This document shows, one piece after another, positions 14,308-20,299 of a stretch of 20,299 nt of DNA (position 1 is its first letter; the number at the start of each line of letters is the position of its first letter). The stretch comes from JAVBOD01 sp031551045. GTDB taxonomy: Bacteria > Bacteroidota > Bacteroidia > Bacteroidales > UBA932. The DNA lies in contig JAVBOD010000115.1 in NCBI GenBank assembly GCA_031551045.1, forward strand, positions 1 to 20,299, written 5' to 3'. The position numbers and the translations under genes are program-made. The notes below the pieces were generated by a model, which saw only the letters and a list, made by a program, of their open reading frames with translations, had not been told where the DNA came from and did not search any database.

Positions 14308-16656
14308 TTATTTGTTTCGCAAAATAGTGATAGAACCTTTGTAGGTACGGCTGCTGCTATCGAATGTAATAAGGTAATAATAAGTCCCGTCGGGCAGCAC
14401 ATCGCCGTTTTTGTTACGTCCGTCCCAGGTGTTCTGGTAATTGCGCGTACTGAAAATTTCCTTCCCGTGCTGGTCGAATACCGTTACCAGCGCTTGCGGA
14501 TAATTTTCGATATTCGTGATTACCCAGGTGTCGTTTTTACCGTTCCCGTCCGGTGTGACCAAGTTGGTCGGGATAATTTGATAGCTCTCTGTAATGAAAA
14601 CAGTAACGGCATCGGTGTTGATACAGCCGTTAATGTCGATGCCTTCTGCTGTATATTCGGTGGTTTGCTTGGGCGTGGCTAACGGATTGGGAATGTGGGT
14701 AGCCGAAAGCCCTTCGGCCGGCGACCAGTGGTAACTTACACCGCCGGTGGCCTGCAACTGTACCGGATAACCTAAACTGCCGGTTACATCATTACCCGCA
14801 AATATATTGGGAAGTGCATATATTAAAACGTTACTTGTCATCGAATCTTTGCAATGTCCCGCATCGGATGTGACTATTAGTTTTATGGGATAACCGCCTG
14901 CCTGTGCATACACATGTTGGAAGTCGCGGAGGCCCGATGTGGCGCCATCGCCCAATTGCCAATGATAAGCGAGGTTCTCGGAATTATTGATACGCGATTT
15001 ATTGACAAGGCTAATCGGTGTATGCAGACATACATTATCCACCGAAAAATCGGCAATAGGATTTTTATATACAATGGCTTGTTTTATCAGACGGCTTTGA
15101 CAGCCTTTGGCTGATGTGGCTAAAAGTTCCACGTTGTAGGAAGCAGCATTGAAATAGAGCCTTTCCGGGTTTTCGACAGCAGCCGTAAAACCGTCGCCGA
15201 AATTCCAAAGATAATCCGAAATAGCACCTTTCGAAATAGTCGTTTGGTTAGTAAACCGCACCGGCACGCCATCGCAGGCGTTGGCAATATCAAAAGCAAC
15301 CGTAGGCAGGGGATGCACTACCACCTCGTGCGCCACGGAATCGCTGCAGCCTTTGTCGGTTTCCACGATTAGTTTGGCGGAGAATGTACCGGCCGCTCCA
15401 TAGCTGTGCGTAGGGTGTTGCAGCGCCGACATGGCGGCATCGCCGAACGCCCATGTAAATTTACTTAACACGCCATCGTTGGTGGCCGACAGGTTGGTAA
15501 ACCGTGTGGCATTGTTCAGGCATACCGAATCGGTGGTAAACGCAGCTACCGGATTATGAAACACCTGAATACTTTTGGAGGTGTAATGACTGCAACCGTA
15601 CACCGAAGTAACCGTAAGGCCAACCGTGTAGGTTTGCGCCGCGGCATAGTAGTGCGCCAGATTTCGCAGCGTGGAACTTTCCATGTCGCCGAACGTCCAG
15701 TTATATTGTGCAATAGCGCCGGAGTTAGACGTCGAAGCATCTAAGAACTTAGTGGAATCGCCCAAGCAGGCATTGGAGGTATTGAAATTGGCAATTGGAT
15801 TCTGATACACCGTAACGACTTTGCTTAACGAACGGCTGCACCCTTTAGAGGTGGTAGCCGTGAGGCTTACATGATAGGCCCGTGCATTGGTGTAGGTCTT
15901 TTGCGGAAAACGTGCCGTGCTGGTCGTGCCATCGTCGAAATTCCAAAGATAGGTTGATAATTGATTGTCCGATTCGTAGGCCTTTTGCACGTTTTCGTTG
16001 AACTGCATGGTAGCGCCCAAACAGTCCGAAGGGTCGTTGAAGTCCACTTCGGGCAGCAGGTACACGCTTACCGTGGCGGTGGCCGATGTGTCGGCGGGGC
16101 ATACGCCGCTTTTTACGGCGACCTTGTATTGTGTTTCGGTGGCAAGATTCGTGAAGTTATACTGGCTGCCGGTAATGCCCGGTGTATTCCATGCTTTTGT
16201 TAACGTGTCGTACACTAACCAGTTTTGGATGGCTCCCGTGTAGCCTTGCAACATGAGTGCGCCGCTGTGCGTGTAGCGGCAACCCTTGGTAACGCCGGTA
16301 ATGGTTCCCGCATCGGATGCCGGATTCACCGTAATGGTGATGACGTTACTGGGCACGGCGCTGCATGTACTGTAAACCACGGAGGCGCGGTAGTGCGTGG
16401 TTTGTGTGAGGTTGGTGTAGGTAAGCGTATCGCTGGTTCCGGTGCTGGTCATCCACGTTTGGTTGTCGGTGGAGTATTGCCATTCCACTGCCGTAAAGTC
16501 GGGATTACTGACATACACTTTACCACTGTTGGCCGATGCACATACGGTGGCAGCGCCGCGCAACAGCCCGTTGACATTGGGCGGGCATTGCGCCCAGGCG
16601 CTTGTTGCCGTGCCGCCAAAAACACATAGCATAAAAAGTAGGCGTTTAAAATTCAT
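14308..16656 (-). CDS. PKD-repeat T9SS cargo protein with type B (gliding-motility-associated) C-terminal domain
   Basis: This is a 782-residue surface or secreted protein. The signal peptide is MNFKRLLFMLCVFGGTATSAWA, cut before QCPPN. Residues 30-200 form two Ig-like modules (VEWQYSTDNQTW; QNWLVYDTLTKAW). Five PKD domains follow at 201-284, 286-367, 368-448, 449-530 and 531-614, each with a W-F/L-G-D-G type core and one pair of cysteines. An SYHWSPAEGLS module (615-688) leads to the type B sorting domain (690-782: IIPTNLVTPDGNGKNDTWVI ... VTVFDQHGKEIF ... NTWDGRNKNGDVLPDGTYYY), recognised by the T9SS. The first gene of the operon, it precedes the PorP/SprF gene by 18 bases, the usual pairing for type B cargo. 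Likely an adhesin or cell-surface scaffold. No consensus promoter is visible upstream. Confidence 0.92.
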   Translation of the reverse strand: MNFKRLLFMLCVFGGTATSAWAQCPPNVNGLLRGAATVCASANSGKVYVSNPDFTAVEWQYSTDNQTWMTSTGTSDTLTYTNLTQTTHYRASVVYSTCSAVPSNVITITVNPASDAGTITGVTKGCRYTHSGALMLQGYTGAIQNWLVYDTLTKAWNTPGITGSQYNFTNLATETQYKVAVKSGVCPADTSATATVSVYLLPEVDFNDPSDCLGATMQFNENVQKAYESDNQLSTYLWNFDDGTTSTARFPQKTYTNARAYHVSLTATTSKGCSRSLSKVVTVYQNPIANFNTSNACLGDSTKFLDASTSNSGAIAQYNWTFGDMESSTLRNLAHYYAAAQTYTVGLTVTSVYGCSHYTSKSIQVFHNPVAAFTTDSVCLNNATRFTNLSATNDGVLSKFTWAFGDAAMSALQHPTHSYGAAGTFSAKLIVETDKGCSDSVAHEVVVHPLPTVAFDIANACDGVPVRFTNQTTISKGAISDYLWNFGDGFTAAVENPERLYFNAASYNVELLATSAKGCQSRLIKQAIVYKNPIADFSVDNVCLHTPISLVNKSRINNSENLAYHWQLGDGATSGLRDFQHVYAQAGGYPIKLIVTSDAGHCKDSMTSNVLIYALPNIFAGNDVTGSLGYPVQLQATGGVSYHWSPAEGLSATHIPNPLATPKQTTEYTAEGIDINGCINTDAVTVFITESYQIIPTNLVTPDGNGKNDTWVITNIENYPQALVTVFDQHGKEIFSTRNYQNTWDGRNKNGDVLPDGTYYYLITFDSSSRTYKGSITILRNK

Positions 16657-16843
16657 TGGTGTAGATTTATGTTTTTATTTTTTGATATTTAAATATTACA
16701 TTTTTTTGTTTTTGTAGGCGCAGCCCACATTCATAGAGCGACCGAGGTACAACCTCGTCCGAACGATTTTTATAAATTTATTTTTTCATTTTGTTTCTAA
16801 TTACAGCCTAAAGCCAACGCGGGGCAGTATTTTTCGGATATTC
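16657..16843. other. spacer with a REP-like hairpin between the immunity gene and the T9SS operon
   Basis: The spacer has no ORF. CGAGGT (16743-16748) and ACCTCG (16752-16757) form a 6-bp stem with loop ACA inside GACCGAGGTACAACCTCGTCC, a form often seen as a dispersed repeat. No TAnnTTTG promoter box could be found in front of the T9SS operon, so its transcription may depend on another sigma factor or on readthrough from the toxin-immunity genes. Confidence 0.4.
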
Positions 16844-17536
16844 CTATTTCTCAACAACTACTTCATAGTCTAATTCAGAAAATTCAAAACCTTCTATTCC
16901 ATTTTCCTCCATCGCATTTTTTAGTTTTTCGGATATTAAGTTACCTATCGTTAAACTACTCAGTGGAAAAAAATCTAGGGGCTCGTTTAATATAAGTTTT
17001 TTAAACTGCAGAATGTTCTCCATTCCTCGAGTTTCATTAATCACCCTATCATATTCCAACAGAAAATTATTCTTATCCTTTACTTTTACACTTACCTTTT
17101 TCGCTGGCTCCCAAAATATTGACATAGGATAATCTACATAATTAAGAGTTTGCTCATAAATTAAATTCCCTGTAAATTGGAATATATAATAATCTATTTT
17201 TTTCCCTTTATACCGCAACTTACTTGGATAAAAATAATAGGGCTTAGATAAATTGTGACTTTCCAATAATGATTTCAATTTTTCAGAAATTAGCCACCCT
17301 GGTATTCGGCCGGCTTCTTTAGTGAGCCTATGTACATCAAATAATTTCCATTCCCAATATTTTTTTTTATCAAAACTTTCAAGAAAAAAATAATCAAAAA
17401 AGGGAGCCGAAAATAAAATTTCTCCCTGAGAAATTTTATTAAAATAAAATAGTGCATCAGGGACGTTATCTCCATTTGCTCTACTAGCAATTCGCTCTCC
17501 ATAAAAAGGTTGAATATTTATTTTAAAATACCTCAT
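16844..17536 (-). CDS. probable immunity protein of the adjacent toxin (Imm11/Imm43-like)
   Basis: This 230-residue cytosolic protein has no signal peptide. Its composition is strongly AT-rich, Lys/Phe/Tyr/Ile-laden (FFDYFFLESFDKKKYWEWKLF). The pattern of an N-terminal RYFKINIQPFYGER, a central set of hydrophobic strands, and a C-terminal helix-strand unit ISEKLKNAMEENGIEGFEFSELDY recalls the Imm11 (DUF1629) and Imm43 immunity families, in which the last unit is a conserved feature. It begins 2 bases after the stop of the HNH-type toxin gene, the standard toxin-immunity order, and should bind and block that nuclease in the producer and its kin. The immunity role is inferred mainly from position; the family resemblance is by eye. 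Confidence 0.65.
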   Translation of the reverse strand: MRYFKINIQPFYGERIASRANGDNVPDALFYFNKISQGEILFSAPFFDYFFLESFDKKKYWEWKLFDVHRLTKEAGRIPGWLISEKLKSLLESHNLSKPYYFYPSKLRYKGKKIDYYIFQFTGNLIYEQTLNYVDYPMSIFWEPAKKVSVKVKDKNNFLLEYDRVINETRGMENILQFKKLILNEPLDFFPLSSLTIGNLISEKLKNAMEENGIEGFEFSELDYEVVVEK

Positions 17537-17538
17537 AA

Positions 17539-20299
17539 CTATAAATTTATTATATCATTAACATCTTTCGCACCTAATAACACATCATTCTCTAATTTTA
17601 ATTTCGTATTATTAATCAAATCTTGGATTTGCTCGAATTTTCCAACATCATCTAACCTTGGATTACTCAAAATATTTTCCACACTTTCAGTTATAGCTTC
17701 ATCATATTTTGGATGATTTGCATGTCCTGCTCGATCAACTTTCAGACTCTTCTTTTGTAATGGAATGCCATTATCTATACCATTGAAATCAAAATCAAAC
17801 TTTTCCAGTATTCGTTGTAGTTCTTTATTGCTTTCCAAAACATTCACCGGAATAATGTGGTGCACTTCAAAATTTAATTCTTTGCCTAAGTTAAAATCTT
17901 TTACTTTATCAACCCATTCGTCAAAACTTCCTGTTTGTACAAATTTATCAAAATATTTTTTGAGGTAATCTTTGCCTACAGTCGTGGTCAGAATTTTTCT
18001 GATATCTCTTCTTGATTTAGCCATTTTGGCAACCCATTCCGACAATTTGTTCCCAATTTCGGGCAAATTTTTTACCAAAGCAGCTCCAGATAGTACAGTT
18101 ACTATTGCATTGCCTGTACCTCTGGTAACAATGTGGGAACGTTTTCCGGCATCTCCATTCTCATCTACTACTGTTTTCCACTCCTCAGCTGTATTACCAG
18201 TAGCAACCGTCAACAGAATTTCGCCCATCACAGGGAAGAAAGCTCCCGGGTCTTCTGCTATCTGGTCTTTTATTCCGGCAAATTGCTTTTTAAGTTCGGT
18301 ACGTACTTCTTTTTTGAATGATACATCATAGACCAAACAACCAATGCTGGTAATGTCTGTTACTTTTTGTGCGACAACTTCAAAACTTCCTGTTAGTAGC
18401 CCCGGAGCATGTATAATAGCTGTATCTTTGGCAGAATTTGCATACGTATTTTCTTCCATTTCTCCGGTTTTAACTAGGGTTGTGACGACACCTACACCCT
18501 CAGAAATGATTTTAAAAAAAGTCGTATTTTTGTTGCCTATAGTTATTTTTCCGCCATCAGCAAAAGCGTCACCATCCGTAGAAATAGGAGCTATCGCTTC
18601 GAAATTCTTTACATTATTCTCTCGCAAAAACACATTAGACGTTTCTTTAATATGGGAACCTAATACTATCAAATCGCCTTCTGCCGTGGTTAACGGTAAG
18701 TTTTGCCTGAAACCAAATGCTTTTATCTGAATAATCCCAGCATCATTGATAAAGTAGCGTATGCGGGAATCTATGTTGTTCTCAGTCCATTTCCCCGTAT
18801 TTATATCTTTATCGGATAAGTTGCTTATTGTTACTTTACCATTTTTCAGTGTATAGCTATTGCCTTTGTAAAAGAACTCTACAGATTGGTTTGAGCGTAT
18901 GTTCAATTGTAGTTGTTTTAAAACGCTCAGTATATAGCTATCTATACTGTATTTACAGTTCAATAAGTCCGTTTTATATTTGTGTAGAAAAATTTCATCT
19001 GTCTTAGCTTCCGATAAGGAAGTAAATGCAGAATAATCTTCCTTAGCTTCACATATTTCTACATTCCCGTTTGCTACATATAGTACCCAATTTTTATCAT
19101 CATTATCAAGTATAATTTGAATACTATGAGCGAGTTCAGTAACCTTCGTTTCTCCCAAACCTATATCAAATGATGGTAGGTCGTTTTCATATTTGCCAAT
19201 TAAGTAGTCGATAGAGGTCGTAACGGTATTATAGACTTCTGTGGTATTAGACGTTGATACACGTTTCCTTACGAAAGCACATCCATTTTCGCCCACTGCT
19301 TTCAATGTTTCTATCAATTGATTAAGAGTCTTCTTTATATCACCATCCTTTCCCATCACCTCGTCCGCACTTCCAAATTCTTTTTCTCCCGCATCCGAAT
19401 CATGAATAATATCCCACTGAAATTTGCACAGGCGGGTGCTGTCGGTGTAGTCCATCAGGTTGCCGTAGTTCTCGGCCAAGCCCACCTGCGGGTCGAACGT
19501 ATGGCGCAGCCCGAAAGCCCCGTGCCCCAATTCGTGGGCTATCCATCGTGCCAGTTTTACGGTAGTCATCGGGGCGCCGTAGCGGTCGCTCTGCTTCACA
19601 AAGCCGAACTGGTCGTAGAACGGCATGTAGCCTATTTCGTTCGCCAGGCCCGAAGAAAACTTGTCTATCAAAAACAGAATGCGTGCCTTGCGGCTGTAGC
19701 CATCCGTTTTCTTGTAGGCAGCAATCACCTTGTCCATCGAATTGTCGTAAGGGTCTTGGCTGTTCGATTCGGGGTTAATATAAACGTCCTGCGTATAAGT
19801 AAAACTGTTGTCCACCGTCACTTCCCAGTTCACCACTGCTTGGCGGTAGATGTCGTCTAACGCACCCTGCAAACCGGTGCCATCGGTAAACAGTGTGCCT
19901 TTGATGGGAACTATTATCAATTTTACTTTTTCCTGTTTGTAGGCTACCACATTCAACTGTCCGGCCAGTATATCCACGCCTTTGCCTTCCTGCAACTGGT
20001 ACACGGCTTTCACCGTGTTGTCGCCCGTGCTGAAGCCGCTCACATCAAATTTTGTGAGTGAGTCCTTCGTCGAAAAATTCTGTTGCACGCTGCTGTTGCG
20101 TTTCAGTTGCAACGTGCGTTCCGTAGTCGTGCTGTCCATCAACGGCTGTTCCACATGCCCCTGTATTTTCAGCACCTGTCCCTTGGGTATCGAAGCCCAA
20201 TAGACAAATTTTTCTTTCCCGTGAATTTGCGCCTTTTCATACGAATAGTAAATCGCCGGCGAAGGATAGTTGTCATAGCCCCAGGCGTTCTGTGGTTTC
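17539..20299 (-). CDS. polymorphic toxin, zincin-like protease plus HNH/AHH-type nuclease tip (5' end outside window)
   Basis: At least 919 residues are visible. The frame stays open to the window edge (41 codons before the GTG at 20175, reading KPQNAWGYDNYPSPAIYY...), so the true start lies beyond 20299. Domains in order, numbered from the GTG: beta-rich part 1-85; zincin-like protease about 86-260 with HELGHGAFGLRH (214-225) and a Met-turn-like NLMDYT (239-244); a long middle region; a Gly/Ala-rich hydrophobic stretch at about 640-710; and the tip 767-878 with VHHIIP (His772, His773), a DNG segment (801-803) and GHANHPKY (817-824), the pattern of AHH-type nucleases of the HNH superfamily. 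The protease may cut the toxin free. The immunity gene follows after 2 bases. The gene is GC-rich above about 19400 and AT-rich below. The delivery route is not visible in the window. Confidence 0.82.
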   Translation of the reverse strand, partial: KPQNAWGYDNYPSPAIYYSYEKAQIHGKEKFVYWASIPKGQVLKIQGHVEQPLMDSTTTERTLQLKRNSSVQQNFSTKDSLTKFDVSGFSTGDNTVKAVYQLQEGKGVDILAGQLNVVAYKQEKVKLIIVPIKGTLFTDGTGLQGALDDIYRQAVVNWEVTVDNSFTYTQDVYINPESNSQDPYDNSMDKVIAAYKKTDGYSRKARILFLIDKFSSGLANEIGYMPFYDQFGFVKQSDRYGAPMTTVKLARWIAHELGHGAFGLRHTFDPQVGLAENYGNLMDYTDSTRLCKFQWDIIHDSDAGEKEFGSADEVMGKDGDIKKTLNQLIETLKAVGENGCAFVRKRVSTSNTTEVYNTVTTSIDYLIGKYENDLPSFDIGLGETKVTELAHSIQIILDNDDKNWVLYVANGNVEICEAKEDYSAFTSLSEAKTDEIFLHKYKTDLLNCKYSIDSYILSVLKQLQLNIRSNQSVEFFYKGNSYTLKNGKVTISNLSDKDINTGKWTENNIDSRIRYFINDAGIIQIKAFGFRQNLPLTTAEGDLIVLGSHIKETSNVFLRENNVKNFEAIAPISTDGDAFADGGKITIGNKNTTFFKIISEGVGVVTTLVKTGEMEENTYANSAKDTAIIHAPGLLTGSFEVVAQKVTDITSIGCLVYDVSFKKEVRTELKKQFAGIKDQIAEDPGAFFPVMGEILLTVATGNTAEEWKTVVDENGDAGKRSHIVTRGTGNAIVTVLSGAALVKNLPEIGNKLSEWVAKMAKSRRDIRKILTTTVGKDYLKKYFDKFVQTGSFDEWVDKVKDFNLGKELNFEVHHIIPVNVLESNKELQRILEKFDFDFNGIDNGIPLQKKSLKVDRAGHANHPKYDEAITESVENILSNPRLDDVGKFEQIQDLINNTKLKLENDVLLGAKDVNDIINL

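Noticed and set aside
19318..19860. 180-residue plus-strand frame opposite the toxin gene
   Set aside because: It lies antisense to the zincin domain, whose motif is convincing; a product of GC-rich coding on the other strand.
20175..20175. GTG as the start of the toxin gene
   Set aside because: The frame is open without a stop to the window edge and the residues before it look like real coding sequence, so the gene is partial.

Overview
The window looks like a chromosomal segment of a Bacteroidota bacterium. It carries five to seven promoters of the Bacteroidota type (TTTG, about 18-22 bases, TAnnTTTG), a serine palmitoyltransferase, and an operon tied to the type IX secretion system (T9SS) with a PorP/SprF protein and a PKD-repeat protein ending in a type B sorting domain. 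It also has PorT-like small barrels, FloA, and a conjugative-transposon relic with an integrase arm domain of the Bacteroidota type. Genus cannot be told from the sequence.

Layout. 1-3539 (+): spt (GTG start, consensus promoter), then an SDR reductase, then a GNAT-like protein. Together these fit the condensation, keto-reduction and N-acylation steps of sphingolipid (ceramide) synthesis. A large perfect inverted repeat lies between the first two genes. 3699-5119 (-): two small outer-membrane barrel proteins with separate promoters and terminators; one terminator runs directly into the next promoter. 5120-5587: no gene, but a cluster of small hairpins. 5588-7812 (+): a DUF6263-like lipoprotein, a repeat-rich spacer, and floA. 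7830-9002 (+): tRNA-Ser(GCT) with its own promoter, a strong hairpin, inverted and direct repeats, and a chimeric ORF that joins the start of a tyrosine integrase to TraQ-like (DUF3872-like) repeats. This appears to be the scar of an integrated conjugative element at the tRNA gene.

9088-16656 (-): a tight four-gene operon, in transcription order a five-PKD type B T9SS cargo protein, a PorP/SprF protein with an unusual coiled-coil plus SPOR-like tail, a large predicted outer-membrane barrel, and a protein of six FN3-like repeats. PorP/SprF proteins are known partners of type B cargo, so the operon probably encodes a surface protein with its own export/anchoring apparatus.

16844-20299 (-): a polymorphic-toxin locus. 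A large toxin gene runs off the window edge (it does not start at 20175). It has a zincin-like protease domain (HELGH...H) and a C-terminal HNH/AHH-like nuclease domain. It is followed after 2 bases by a probable immunity gene. Base composition drops abruptly near 19400 inside the toxin gene, and the AT-rich block continues to the end of the immunity gene, as expected if the toxin tip and its immunity gene were acquired as a cassette.
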